In this document: in pieces, positions 1-8,023 of the stretch
Position numbering within the stretch: position 1 is the first letter of the stretch
Layout of the letters: every line of letters begins with the position of its first letter
Source of the DNA: Telluribacter roseus
GTDB taxonomy: Bacteria > Bacteroidota > Bacteroidia > Cytophagales > Spirosomataceae
Length of the DNA: 64,000 bases
NCBI RefSeq assembly: GCF_017355915.2
Contig: NZ_JAFEUV020000006.1
Span: forward strand, 302,642 to 366,641
Direction of reading: 5' to 3'
Notes under the pieces: model-generated
The model's input: the letters and a program-made list of their open reading frames with translations, nothing else
What the model was told of the DNA's origin: nothing
Databases searched by the model: none
Translations under genes and position numbers: made by a program

Positions 1-178
1 TAATAATGGTCGTAAGGGTAAAGATGATATTGGTACGGGCGTGCCTCCACTTGTTGTATTGGAAGCGGAACAGGGGGTAGGCTCCTTCAATCAGCCAGAA
101 CAGCGTAATACCCCCTACCAGTATAGCAGAGCGGTGGGAGGAGGGAATATGTTCGAAGTACTCAACCAGCGTTTGCAT
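1..178 (-). CDS. Sterol desaturase / fatty acid hydroxylase family protein, N-terminal fragment
   Basis: Partial gene running off the left edge. Reading the minus strand from an ATG at 178 gives 59 open codons beginning MQTLVEYFEHIPSSHRSAIL, followed by a hydrophobic stretch (LVGGITLFWLIEG) and KWRHARTNIIFTLTTII. This resembles the N-terminus of membrane-bound sterol desaturase-family proteins of Cytophagales, integral-membrane di-iron enzymes acting on lipids. The diagnostic histidine boxes would lie outside the window, so the family call rests on the N-terminal pattern only. A second, complete family member lies at 22260. The gene diverges from the ABC ATPase gene at 308. Confidence 0.6.
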   Translation of the reverse strand, partial: MQTLVEYFEHIPSSHRSAILVGGITLFWLIEGAYPLFRFQYNKWRHARTNIIFTLTTII

Positions 179-307
179 AGTACCTGATGTCTAGGGTCCG
201 GAAGAAGTTTTGCTCTAAATTAACATTTTTTAAGGAGTGAAATTGTCCAGCTTCTTCAATAAAAATAACAACTTTGCCCCCGCTAATCCCACTGAACCTC
301 CTCCTGT

Positions 308-946
308 ATGACCTTAACCGTATCTAACCTCCGTAAGAACTATGGTACCCACCAGGTACTGGATATTCCATACTGGCAGGTAGGGCACGGGATCTTTTGG
401 ATACAGGGTGAAAACGGAGCCGGTAAGTCTACCTTCTTCCGTACCCTGTCGGGTATGCTTTCGTACGAAGGTACTATCCGGCTGGACGGGGAGTACGATC
501 TGCGCCAGCATCCGGTCCAGTATCGGCTACGGGTCAATATCGGGGAGGCCGAGCCGCTTTATCCCTCTTTTCTGACACCGGCTGACTTGCTGGGTTTCGT
601 AGCCCGAGCCCGACAGAGCCCACCCGGGCAGGTCGAACAGCTCGCCACGGCCTTAGGGATCAACTACCTGACGCAGCCGATGGGTGCCTGCTCCAGTGGC
701 ATGGTCAAGAAGGTGTCGCTGGCGCTGGCTTTTCTGGGGGAGCCGCGGGTCATCATCCTGGACGAACCCCTGATTACCATTGATCAGGAGGCACGCACCG
801 CCCTGTTTGGCCTGATCAAGAGGTACCATGCTGAAGGCGTGACGTTCCTGCTTTCGTCCCACCAGCCCTTTGAGCACAACGACCTGTCGCTAACAGCTCG
901 CTTTGCTCTGGTGAACAAAACACTGCAACCGCTGTCCCTGTCATGA
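308..946 (+). CDS. ABC transporter ATP-binding protein
   Basis: A 212-residue ATPase subunit that would power an ABC transporter at the inner face of the membrane. Walker A GENGAGKST is at about residues 35-42. The signature loop is degenerate (SSGMVKK, about 129-135, instead of LSGGQ), Walker B VIILDEP is at 148-154 and the switch histidine is in SSHQ (about 185). It is short but essentially complete for an ABC nucleotide-binding domain. The next gene downstream (999) encodes a polytopic membrane protein and is the obvious permease partner. The substrate is unknown. There is no clear Shine-Dalgarno sequence; an AACTTTG motif about 35 bases upstream is a weak -7 candidate. Confidence 0.85.
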   Translation: MTLTVSNLRKNYGTHQVLDIPYWQVGHGIFWIQGENGAGKSTFFRTLSGMLSYEGTIRLDGEYDLRQHPVQYRLRVNIGEAEPLYPSFLTPADLLGFVARARQSPPGQVEQLATALGINYLTQPMGACSSGMVKKVSLALAFLGEPRVIILDEPLITIDQEARTALFGLIKRYHAEGVTFLLSSHQPFEHNDLSLTARFALVNKTLQPLSLS

Positions 947-998
947 GCTGTCCTCTTGTATCTAATCCAATATTCAGTAATTCGGGTAGCGAGGCCTT

Positions 999-2063
999 AT
1001 GAACGTACTGCTTATCTCTACGGTCCGGGAGTTTTACCGGCAGCGGGCCGGATTCTTTTTTGTATTGCTGGGGCTGCTGTTTGGCTTTCTGAGTGGCCGC
1101 GAGCACTACGCTTTCGCCCTGTTTTTCCTGAACGACCGGTTTGGAATGCTGTACCTGTTCCTGATCTGGGCGCTGTATACCCTGATGGTGGGCCAGTTTG
1201 TGCGGCAGCAGTGGGCCCGGCCTGACTATACCTTTATCTACCATACACGACTACTGCCTCCGGCCCGGCGGTACTATTACCTGGCAGCCGTGGGACTCGG
1301 CCTGTTACAGCCGGTGCTGTACTATGGAGGGTACCTGATGATAATAGCCCGGCAGGAGAAGATTATTCCGGCGGCCTGGCCCGTACCCCTGTACTGGCTG
1401 CTGCTGACCCTGGGCGTGGTAGCGGTAGCCGACGGGAGGCTACGCCATCCCAATACCGTCTCGCAGAAAGCCGGTGGACGTGAACTTCCCTTTGCCAGAC
1501 CCCGTAGCTGGACCTTCTGGACCTTGGAGTGGCTCGTCCGGGAGCGGGCCCTCACCCTGCTGCTGTGCAAGTCCGGAGCGATGCTGTTTATGACCGCGAC
1601 CCTGATCTACTTCCATACGGGTACCTACGACCTGCGCCTGCCGGCCATTGGCTGTACCTTTGCCTATCTGCTCAACGTGGGCCTTTCGTACGAGATCTAC
1701 CAGTGGGAGAGTCGCGCCTGGCTGTGGGGGCGGTCTCTACCCGTACCGGCCACGAAGCGGTACCTACAGGCGGTACTTCTGCACGCGGTACTCCTGCTCC
1801 CCGAAACGCTGGTGGCGCTGCGGTACCTGGGCGGGCTACTTACCCTGACGGGCCTCCTGCAGCTGTACGGACTGGGGCTGGCCAGTGTACTGGTCTACCA
1901 TACGTACCTGTACCGTCAGGATCGCCTGCTCGAAGATACCGTCCGTCCGCTGTTTATCGCCTACGTGCTATTGACCTTCCTGATCCTGTACCATCTGCCC
2001 CTATGGGTACTGGTCACAGGAGGTGGAGTGGCGTCATTCTGGTGGTGGAAGCGTAGGTGGTAG
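999..2063 (+). CDS. Polytopic membrane protein, likely ABC permease partner
   Basis: A 354-residue protein dominated by hydrophobic segments (for example FFFVLLGLLFGFL, YLFLIWALYTLMV, LYWLLLTLGVVAVA, LLTFLILYHLPLWVLV). I estimate eight or more membrane passes. I recognise no named family. It follows the ABC ATPase gene by 52 bases on the same strand, so it most likely forms the membrane part of that exporter or importer. Aromatic and arginine-rich loops (WARPDYTFIYHTRLLPPARRYYY) separate the hydrophobic segments. Substrate and topology are inference only. Confidence 0.65.
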   Translation: MNVLLISTVREFYRQRAGFFFVLLGLLFGFLSGREHYAFALFFLNDRFGMLYLFLIWALYTLMVGQFVRQQWARPDYTFIYHTRLLPPARRYYYLAAVGLGLLQPVLYYGGYLMIIARQEKIIPAAWPVPLYWLLLTLGVVAVADGRLRHPNTVSQKAGGRELPFARPRSWTFWTLEWLVRERALTLLLCKSGAMLFMTATLIYFHTGTYDLRLPAIGCTFAYLLNVGLSYEIYQWESRAWLWGRSLPVPATKRYLQAVLLHAVLLLPETLVALRYLGGLLTLTGLLQLYGLGLASVLVYHTYLYRQDRLLEDTVRPLFIAYVLLTFLILYHLPLWVLVTGGGVASFWWWKRRW

Positions 2064-2071
2064 GTATTATA

Positions 2072-2111
2072 CACGATGCGGCTGAGCCATCTCCTGCCCA
2101 GCCGCATCGTG
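2072..2111. terminator. Hairpin between convergent genes
   Basis: A perfect 13-base-pair stem (cacgatgcggctg, 2072-2084, with its complement at 2099-2111) and a 14-base loop lies between two converging genes. There is no strong U-tract on either side, so it may block read-through or protect 3' ends rather than act as a textbook intrinsic terminator. Confidence 0.6.
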
Positions 2112-2147
2112 CGTGTAGTTACTATTTCGGTTTGTAGTCAGGTACTT

Positions 2148-2756
2148 TCAGTACTTGGCATTGACCGTAAGGGGTACTTCTTCGGGAATGGTAGCGTCAT
2201 GGTTGATCATCTCAGCCGATAGCAGCGGATACCGGCCCAGGTAGGTAAGTACATTACCCATGGGTTTGAGCGACTTGGCAGGGATAATCTTATCAACGGG
2301 TGGCTGCTGCTGCAGGTAATGGATCAGTGCCGCCATTTCCTTGTTAGAGATATAGTATACCTCGTGCGAAGGCATGTACCAGAGCGAGCGGTAATTTTTG
2401 TCGAGCCCGTGGCGTAGAGCCCGCACCCAATCCTGACTGGTATATTCAACGCCCCCGATGCCGGACGTGATGTTGGAAGCATAGAGGGTACCTAAGCCGG
2501 AACTTGCCTCAACAAAGGCGCGTCCACCGGCCAGATCGGCCCCGTGGCATCCGGTACAGCCTCGTATCTCGGCAATTTGTTTGCCCAGGGCGTATGAGTT
2601 GGCATCGTCCGGAATGGCCAGAGGTTGAACGTTTACTTCGTATACTTTTTGGATGCGGGCCTGGGTCTGTAGGTAAGCCACCGCATAAAAAAGGATCAGC
2701 AGACCGAGCACGCTGCCAAGAGCAATACCCGTCCATTTAAGTAGTTGTTTAAGCAT
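2148..2756 (-). CDS. Membrane-anchored mono-heme cytochrome c
   Basis: A 202-residue protein with an N-terminal hydrophobic anchor (about residues 10-28, IALGSVLGLLILFYAVAYL) and one heme attachment motif CTGCH at 67-71. Met128 in LWYMPSH is a plausible sixth heme ligand. The sequence after the heme motif (GADLAGGRAF, then SGIGGVEYTSQDWVRALRHG) is typical of single-heme c-type cytochromes that serve periplasmic dehydrogenases. It should sit on the periplasmic face of the inner membrane as an electron carrier. No partner oxidoreductase is adjacent; the molybdenum hydroxylase at 61 kb is one conceivable but unproven partner. Confidence 0.85.
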   Translation of the reverse strand: MLKQLLKWTGIALGSVLGLLILFYAVAYLQTQARIQKVYEVNVQPLAIPDDANSYALGKQIAEIRGCTGCHGADLAGGRAFVEASSGLGTLYASNITSGIGGVEYTSQDWVRALRHGLDKNYRSLWYMPSHEVYYISNKEMAALIHYLQQQPPVDKIIPAKSLKPMGNVLTYLGRYPLLSAEMINHDATIPEEVPLTVNAKY

Positions 2757-3174
2757 ACTCGTGTGGAATTGTTGTTGATGAAAACACGCGTTACGCCGGG
2801 AAGATCCTGTATAGAAACAGGTGTGGCCTGCAGAAAGTAAGGGGTGGCCACTGGTACTACGTTTCGTCTTTTCCTGTTCAGCAACGGGAGCGAACAGGTA
2901 CCTCTAAAAAGCAACAAAAGTTACCTGCAAGAGCGCGATATTGGCTGTTGAGGGTAACTCTTTACGTATCAACTACGATACGTGTAGGGCTATAAGGGTT
3001 TGATATACAGTAAAGTTAGCTAATAGTACTCACTTGTGCAAGAGTTGGATACAACTATTTGTTGGAAAAGGTCAATATGTGGGGGAGGGGTAGTTAATGG
3101 TTCTCCTAAACAGAAGCGCCCGGACTGGATGTAGTCTGGGCGCTTCTTACAATCACTTATCTAAAATACCGCCA
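2757..3174. other. Intergenic stretch with short inverted repeats
   Basis: 418 bases between two minus-strand genes. It contains short inverted repeats (cctgttc...gaacagg near 2873-2898; acgtatc...gatacgt at 2964-2983) and the strong hairpin described at 3112-3147. I see no convincing small gene or RNA. Confidence 0.5.
3112..3147 (-). terminator. Hairpin terminator downstream of SDR gene
   Basis: A 15-base-pair stem (agaagcgcccggact with one G-U wobble) and a 6-base loop lies 28 bases past the stop of the minus-strand SDR gene. The U-tract is short. Confidence 0.6.
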
Positions 3175-3888
3175 CTACTTAGGCATAGTAGGCCGTACCT
3201 CTACCTTGCTGGGCAGGGTGCGGGCCGGCATCCGGATCAGGTCCAGCACGATCTGGCCGATGTCTTCGGGTTGGATCTTCCAGGCATCCTTCTCGCTGGG
3301 TTCGTGTCCGTTGAAGTAGGTAGCCACCGATCCGGGCATAATGGTAGTGACCTTGATGCCGTCGTTACGTACGTCCAGCATCATCGCTTGCGTAAAGCCC
3401 ACTACCGCAAACTTACTGGCGTTGTAGGCCGTGCCACCGGCAAAGAAGTTGGTACCGGCCAGACTGGCGATGGTAATAAAGTAGCCCTGGGTCTCCTTCA
3501 GGGCCGGCACGGAAGCCTTGGCACTGTTAAAAACCCCCGTTACGTTGATGTCGATGGTCTCGTGCCACTGATCGGAGCTCAGGTCCTGAATGGGAGCAAA
3601 ATGGCCGATACCGGCATTAGCTACCATGTAGTCCAGGCGCCCCCACTGCTGTACTACAGCATCCACGGCTTTTTGTTGAGAGTCCAGGTCACGCACATCC
3701 GATTCGATGCCCAGGGCGTAGCCTTCTTTTATCTTATTGAGTGCGGCCGCGGCTTCGTCCGCATTCTCCTGCGAGCGGCTGGTGATCGCTACTCTGATGC
3801 CTTCTCGGATAAGTACTTCGGCTATACCGTAGCCAATGCCTTTGGAGCCTCCGGTGATGAGAGCCGTTTTAGTGGTAGTGTCTGCCAT
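3175..3888 (-). CDS. Short-chain dehydrogenase/reductase (SDR)
   Basis: A 237-residue classical SDR, presumably a cytoplasmic NAD(P)H-dependent alcohol/ketone oxidoreductase. Visible motifs are the nucleotide-binding TGGSKGIG (12-19), NAGIGH (about 91-96), the catalytic Ser in ITIASLAG (about 142), and Tyr155 and Lys159 in YNASK. Length is normal. SDR substrates cannot be read from sequence; the overall look is 3-ketoacyl-reductase-like. It is monocistronic, with a hairpin terminator downstream. Confidence 0.88.
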   Translation of the reverse strand: MADTTTKTALITGGSKGIGYGIAEVLIREGIRVAITSRSQENADEAAAALNKIKEGYALGIESDVRDLDSQQKAVDAVVQQWGRLDYMVANAGIGHFAPIQDLSSDQWHETIDINVTGVFNSAKASVPALKETQGYFITIASLAGTNFFAGGTAYNASKFAVVGFTQAMMLDVRNDGIKVTTIMPGSVATYFNGHEPSEKDAWKIQPEDIGQIVLDLIRMPARTLPSKVEVRPTMPK

Positions 3889-4078
3889 GGGTAAATAGTA
3901 ATGATTAAAAATGGTTGATTAGATAGTTCAAGAACCTGCAAAAACGGGGGAAGGTTTCTTTGTGGACGTATGACCGGTGCTTCCGGGCTTTCGGCAGGTA
4001 CCTGCGGGCAGGTAAGTACGGGAGTGTACTATGGAGCAGAAGCGGGAGATTTGTAGCTCTACCACTTCAACCAGTACG

Positions 4079-5401
4079 ATGAAAAATATACTACTCCTGG
4101 CGCTACTGCTGTTCTGTTCAGGCTGGGTGGCCAGCGCTCAGACAACCACCTACCGGTTTGACTTTGGCTCAGGAAAAGTCGGGAAGGATTACCTGGCCGT
4201 AGGCGCTGCCACCCTTTATACGGCTGAAAGAGGTTATGGCATTACTCCCGCCGGTACCCGGCTGGTCAGCGGTACCTCCACTGCCAGAGGAGCCCTTAAG
4301 AGCGACTTTGTTACATCTGGTGGTCCTTTTTTCTTCACCGTAGACTTGCCGGAAGGTAACTACGATGTAAAGCTGCTGTTGGGAGGAGGAAAGGAAGGCT
4401 CAGAGACTACCGTAAAGGTAGAAAACCGCCGCCTGATGCTGGAGAAAGTAGTTACCCAACCGGGTCAGGTCGTTGAGCAGACGTTTACCGTCAACGTACG
4501 TACGCCGCAGATCAACGCCACAGAGCGGGTGAGCCTAAAGCCACGTGAGCAGGCCTACCTGCACTGGGACCGGCAGCTTACCTTTGAGTTCAACGGCAGC
4601 CAACCTACTATTTGTGCGCTGGAAATTACACCCAATACCGGGGCTGCTATGGTATTCTTGGCGGGCAACTCTACGGTGGTGGATCAGGCGGAGGAGCCCT
4701 GGGCGGCCTGGGGTCAGATGCTGCCTCGCTTCTTTAAGCCCGGCGAAGTAGCCATTGCCAACCACGCCGAGTCAGGCGAATCGCTGCGCAGCTTTCTGGC
4801 GGCAAAGCGCCTGGATAAGATCATGAGCCAGATGCGGCCCGGCGATTACCTGTTCATCGAGTTTGCGCATAATGACCAGAAGCAAAAAGACCTCGAGCCA
4901 TTCGTGGGGTACAAGGATCTGCTCCGGAATTTCATCACGGCCACCCGCGAAAAAGGAGGTATACCCGTTCTCGTTACCTCCATGCACCGGCGTAATTTTA
5001 GTTCTACGGGTCATATCAACAATACCCTGGGCGACTTCCCCGAAGCAGTCCGGCAGACGGCCCGGGAAGAAAACGTAACCCTGATCGACCTCAATGCCAT
5101 GAGCAAAACCTTGTGGGAAGCACTGGGCGTAGAAGGTTCCAAGAAAGCTTTTGTGCATTTTCCGGCGGGTACCTATCCCAATCAGAATAAAGCCCTGGAA
5201 GATAACACGCACTTTACCAACTACGGCGCCTATCAGCTGGCCCGCTGTGTAGTGGAAGGGATCAAACAATCGGGCATAGAGCTATCGAAGCACCTGCTGC
5301 CGGGTATACCTGCCTACGATCCCGCTCAACCCGTACCGTTTGACCAGTTTCAGCTGTCGGCCAGTCCGCTGGTGCAGGTTGTAAAGCCGGATGGTAACTA
5401 A
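4079..5401 (+). CDS. Secreted rhamnogalacturonan acetylesterase-like SGNH hydrolase (CE12 type)
   Basis: A 440-residue secreted esterase that should remove acetyl groups from pectic rhamnogalacturonan. I chose ATG 4079 over the in-frame ATG at 4031 because it places a clean signal peptide first (MKNILLLALLLFCSGWVASA). After it comes a beta-sandwich-like domain (YRFDFGSG..., with VRTPQINATERVSLKPRE), then the SGNH catalytic core. Block I is AGNST near residue 195 (usually GDST), an oxyanion-hole region follows (HAESGESLRSF), block III is EFAHNDQK, and the C-terminal DNTHFTNYGA carries the catalytic Asp/His. GNST instead of GDST still supplies the serine. No other pectin genes are adjacent. Confidence 0.82.
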   Translation: MKNILLLALLLFCSGWVASAQTTTYRFDFGSGKVGKDYLAVGAATLYTAERGYGITPAGTRLVSGTSTARGALKSDFVTSGGPFFFTVDLPEGNYDVKLLLGGGKEGSETTVKVENRRLMLEKVVTQPGQVVEQTFTVNVRTPQINATERVSLKPREQAYLHWDRQLTFEFNGSQPTICALEITPNTGAAMVFLAGNSTVVDQAEEPWAAWGQMLPRFFKPGEVAIANHAESGESLRSFLAAKRLDKIMSQMRPGDYLFIEFAHNDQKQKDLEPFVGYKDLLRNFITATREKGGIPVLVTSMHRRNFSSTGHINNTLGDFPEAVRQTAREENVTLIDLNAMSKTLWEALGVEGSKKAFVHFPAGTYPNQNKALEDNTHFTNYGAYQLARCVVEGIKQSGIELSKHLLPGIPAYDPAQPVPFDQFQLSASPLVQVVKPDGN

Positions 5402-5456
5402 GTAGGAAGTAATAGAGTAGTGGCACCCTGGTGCCACCGCTAAAAGGCAAAAAAGC

Positions 5457-5491
5457 AGGAAGAGCCAGACTGCGATAGTCTGGCTCTTCCT
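5457..5491. terminator. Bidirectional terminator between CE12 esterase and ferritin genes
   Basis: A perfect 15-base-pair stem (aggaagagccagact) with a 5-base loop lies between converging genes. A smaller hairpin (tggcacc-ct-ggtgcca, 5421-5436) precedes it. Confidence 0.8.
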
Positions 5492-5511
5492 GTTATACTT
5501 TATGAGAGTGA

Positions 5512-6048
5512 TTAGGCTTCTTCTCCGCCACCTTCACCCAGTTTCTTGATCGCTTTGTCGATGAAGTAGCGGCCGGTGCCTTCTTCACCAATTACGTCGA
5601 AGAGTTCGAGGGCACGACGGGCGTTGTCCTCTTCTTCTACCTGCTCATTCACAAACCACTGCATAAATGCCTCCGTTGCGTAGTCTTCTACGTTGCGGCT
5701 GGCCGTTACGATACGGTTGATGGATTGTGTTACAGCGATTTCGCTCTGAAGAGCTGCTTCGAATATGGAGCGGAAAGTAGGGTAGTCCTGCTTGATACCA
5801 CCTACTTCGGGCGATACCGCCGTACCACCTACAGTCATGATGTAGTTGAATATTTTCATCATGTGCTCACGCTCTTCATCTGACTGACGCAGGAAGTAAG
5901 CCGCGCTGTTCTTGAATCCATTGCGGTCACACCATGAGGCCATCGCCAGGTACTTAGCCGAAGCTTCGGCTTCCATTTTAACCTGGTTATTGAGCAGAAT
6001 TTCGATTTCTTCTTTCAGAGAAGTATGTTGTCTTAACAGATCTTTCAT
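5512..6048 (-). CDS. Ferritin (iron storage, ferroxidase-type)
   Basis: A 178-residue non-heme ferritin, expected to assemble into a cytoplasmic shell that oxidises and stores iron. The four-helix bundle carries the usual ligand pattern: Glu and Tyr in the first helix (QVKMEAEASAKYLAMASW), E-x2-H in the second (DEEREHMMKIF), a Glu in LQSEI and the QVEEED motif in the fourth helix. Length matches bacterial FtnA. The -7 motif TAGATTTG lies upstream, with a palindrome just beyond it. Confidence 0.93.
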   Translation of the reverse strand: MKDLLRQHTSLKEEIEILLNNQVKMEAEASAKYLAMASWCDRNGFKNSAAYFLRQSDEEREHMMKIFNYIMTVGGTAVSPEVGGIKQDYPTFRSIFEAALQSEIAVTQSINRIVTASRNVEDYATEAFMQWFVNEQVEEEDNARRALELFDVIGEEGTGRYFIDKAIKKLGEGGGEEA

Positions 6049-6074
6049 AACTAAACTACGTTTTTAATTCGATA

Positions 6075-6082
6075 CAAATCTA
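6075..6082 (-). promoter_or_regulatory. -7 promoter element of ferritin gene
   Basis: TAGATTTG on the minus strand fits the Bacteroidetes consensus TAnnTTTG and lies about 27 bases before the ferritin start codon. No well-spaced -33 TTG was found. Confidence 0.55.
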
Positions 6083-6098
6083 AACCTAAAATAACTCA

Positions 6099-6117
6099 AT
6101 TGGTTCAGGAAACCAAT
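6099..6117. promoter_or_regulatory. Palindrome upstream of ferritin promoter
   Basis: Inverted repeat attggtt-cagga-aaccaat (7-base arms, 5-base spacer), 16 bases upstream of the ferritin -7 element. It is in a position suited to an operator; no regulator can be named. Confidence 0.35.
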
Positions 6118-6161
6118 GAATTACCAAAATTTAGAATTGGTCTAATAATGAAAGATAGAGG

Positions 6162-6584
6162 CTAGTTTACGCTAAATTCGGCGCTAAATACTTCGTGCAA
6201 AAGGGAGTTAAGCTCGAGGGCGAAGTGGGTACCATTGACCAATTCGCGGAGCTGAATGACCTCGCAAAGCGTGAGCTTATGAGATATATTCTGCTGAGCG
6301 GCTTCGATTAGTTCGTAGTCACACTCATCCGACAGATCAAATAGTTTGCTGTGGATATCGATGCTGTTGACGTGGCGACGGAAGTTCAGAAACTCATTGA
6401 TCCGGAAGGCGGCTACCAGATCACCGAATTCAAGTATGATCCGGGAGCTACGGTCGCACTGATAGCTGGCACCCTTAACGGTGCGGAACAATTCCTGAGC
6501 TGACTTTAATGATAGATGGGTTTGCACTTCTGGAACGGATATCTTTATTCGGTAACGCAAAAATACAATCCGACGTTCTTCCAT
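6162..6584 (-). CDS. Uncharacterised 140-residue protein
   Basis: I do not recognise this protein. It has 140 residues, no signal peptide and no membrane segment, and starts MEERRIVFLRYRIKIS. Hydrophobic and charged residues alternate as in a small soluble alpha/beta or helical protein (ELFRTVKGASYQCDRSSRIILEFGDLVAAFRINEFL). It lies between ferritin (577 bases... start-to-stop gap about 113 bases) and the T9SS protein, all on the minus strand, but intergenic spacing does not force one operon. A TATTTTTG motif lies just inside the ORF, so a slightly later start cannot be excluded. Confidence 0.6.
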   Translation of the reverse strand: MEERRIVFLRYRIKISVPEVQTHLSLKSAQELFRTVKGASYQCDRSSRIILEFGDLVAAFRINEFLNFRRHVNSIDIHSKLFDLSDECDYELIEAAQQNISHKLTLCEVIQLRELVNGTHFALELNSLLHEVFSAEFSVN

Positions 6585-6618
6585 GCAAGAGTTATTTTTA
6601 ATGAATCTAAATAAATTT

Positions 6619-7716
6619 TCATCTGACTAGTTTCCGGGTAATGGTATCCTGCTTACCATTTACCCTGATCAGGTAGCTTCCCTTCGAAAGTAGCCCCACC
6701 TGAAACCGGTGCTCACGCCGCAGAGCCGTCTCCTGAAAGTCCACTTCCTGCAGGATACGCCCCTGAAGGTCGAGGAGCTGGATCAGTACGGGAGAAGGCT
6801 GAGCGCTCCGTACTTCCACGGTCACCCAATCCTGGCTGGGCACCGGATATACATTTACGGATAGCGTTTTAGGGAGAAATTCCTGCGCAGGCAAGGCGGT
6901 AATGACATCTCCGAATTCAACGGCCTGATAGGGCGGAATGGTCACGGGAGTGCCTGCCTTGTCCACTACAAATACTGAATGCTCATGGAGCGACTCCGCT
7001 ATTTTTGTGTCATTGCGCCATTCTTCCACCACAAAGGTATATATATAGGTACCTAGCTGCGTAGGAGCGTTCCAGCTGAGTACCTGCTCCTGGAGGATGA
7101 ATGTTCCCCGGCGTGCAACTTCATTCGGAAACAGGTAGTTGGCCACTGCCGAGGGCTCGCTGCACTGACCGCTGGAAGGTACCTGAGCCCTGACGAGCCT
7201 ATAAACCAGCCTGTCACCGTCTGGATCAGTGGCTCTAAGGTTATTGGAGTACAACTGACTAACTCCTGCCTCGAAGGTAGGGGCGGGCAATTCGGGAGAT
7301 GTATTGGGGAAGCTGGTATTGATTCGGGTGTATAGGTAGGCCGCTACATCCTGACCATTCCGGATATTTAGTGCATTGCTACGGTTGTTCAGGGCTACTG
7401 CCAGTGTATACAAGCCGGTGGTAGAGTAGGTATAGGTCCCGGTGTAGACCCCTTTGGCTACCCGCTCCGATACGGCTACTGACGCGGCCCCATTTCTTGG
7501 CAGGGCCATTTTCTTTCCGTCGCCCATACATAGTTCTACTTCAACTTGCGCGTCGGCGGCTGGTGCGCCATTGATTCTGTCAAAGTACAAAAGTACTTTG
7601 ACCTCATACGTAAGGCCGGATACGTGGCGGGTCTGGATGGTACCGCCCAGAAAGTGCGTAGCGTGAGCCGTGGTGGCCAGGCATAGGAGCAGGGCAAGCG
7701 GGAGGAGCTTTTTCAT
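6619..7716 (-). CDS. Secreted protein with T9SS C-terminal sorting domain
   Basis: A 365-residue exported protein. The N-terminus is a signal peptide (MKKLLPLALLLCLATTAHA) followed by THFLGGTIQ, a start often seen in Bacteroidetes surface proteins with repeated beta-sandwich domains. The last ~80 residues look like a type A type-IX-secretion sorting domain: VNVYPVPSQDWVTVEV, LLDLQGRILQE, LSKGSYLIRV and a basic KLVR tail. The cargo part (about residues 20-280) resembles cadherin/PKD-like beta domains but no enzyme motif is visible. It is likely displayed on or released from the cell surface. This is one of the best indicators of the host phylum. Confidence 0.85.
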   Translation of the reverse strand: MKKLLPLALLLCLATTAHATHFLGGTIQTRHVSGLTYEVKVLLYFDRINGAPAADAQVEVELCMGDGKKMALPRNGAASVAVSERVAKGVYTGTYTYSTTGLYTLAVALNNRSNALNIRNGQDVAAYLYTRINTSFPNTSPELPAPTFEAGVSQLYSNNLRATDPDGDRLVYRLVRAQVPSSGQCSEPSAVANYLFPNEVARRGTFILQEQVLSWNAPTQLGTYIYTFVVEEWRNDTKIAESLHEHSVFVVDKAGTPVTIPPYQAVEFGDVITALPAQEFLPKTLSVNVYPVPSQDWVTVEVRSAQPSPVLIQLLDLQGRILQEVDFQETALRREHRFQVGLLSKGSYLIRVNGKQDTITRKLVR

Positions 7717-8023
7717 GTGTGTACAGGCTAAGGGTGTGAGAGTGAGTGCAGTGGATTACTCTGACAACGGTGGCCCGTAAAAAGTTATTTTATAGTATGG
7801 GCATTAAAAACGGGGAGGAGGAAGGGAGAAAAGGATGAAAGGTACGAGAGGAGAAGGTGTGGAAGAAACAGGAAGTATGAGGAATAGATCAAAATGCAAA
7901 GTGGCTTCGGGATATTTCCCGAAGCCACTTTGCCAGGTGTCGCCCCGCGCGGCGACGGCCTACGGGGCTGGTAACTAGTTTCCACGAACACTTTCCTCCT
8001 TTCCTGCTATTCTCCCTTCCTCC
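7717..8023. other. Intergenic region with glnS terminator
   Basis: 307 bases between glnS and the T9SS gene. It holds the strong terminator at 7897-7932, a small GC hairpin (gtcgcc...ggcgac, about 7938-7955) and purine-rich DNA. The 68-codon minus-strand reading frame here crosses the terminator and looks non-coding. Confidence 0.6.
7897..7932 (-). terminator. Intrinsic terminator of glnS
   Basis: A perfect 16-base-pair stem (caaagtggcttcggga) with a 4-base loop. On the minus strand it is followed by CATTTTG. It lies about 90 bases past the glnS stop codon. Confidence 0.85.

Noticed and set aside
3097..3894. 265-codon plus-strand frame over the SDR gene
   Set aside because: Antisense shadow of an unmistakable SDR; composition is unlike the other proteins.
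7785..7991. 68-codon minus-strand frame after glnS
   Set aside because: Crosses the glnS terminator hairpin and is low-complexity.
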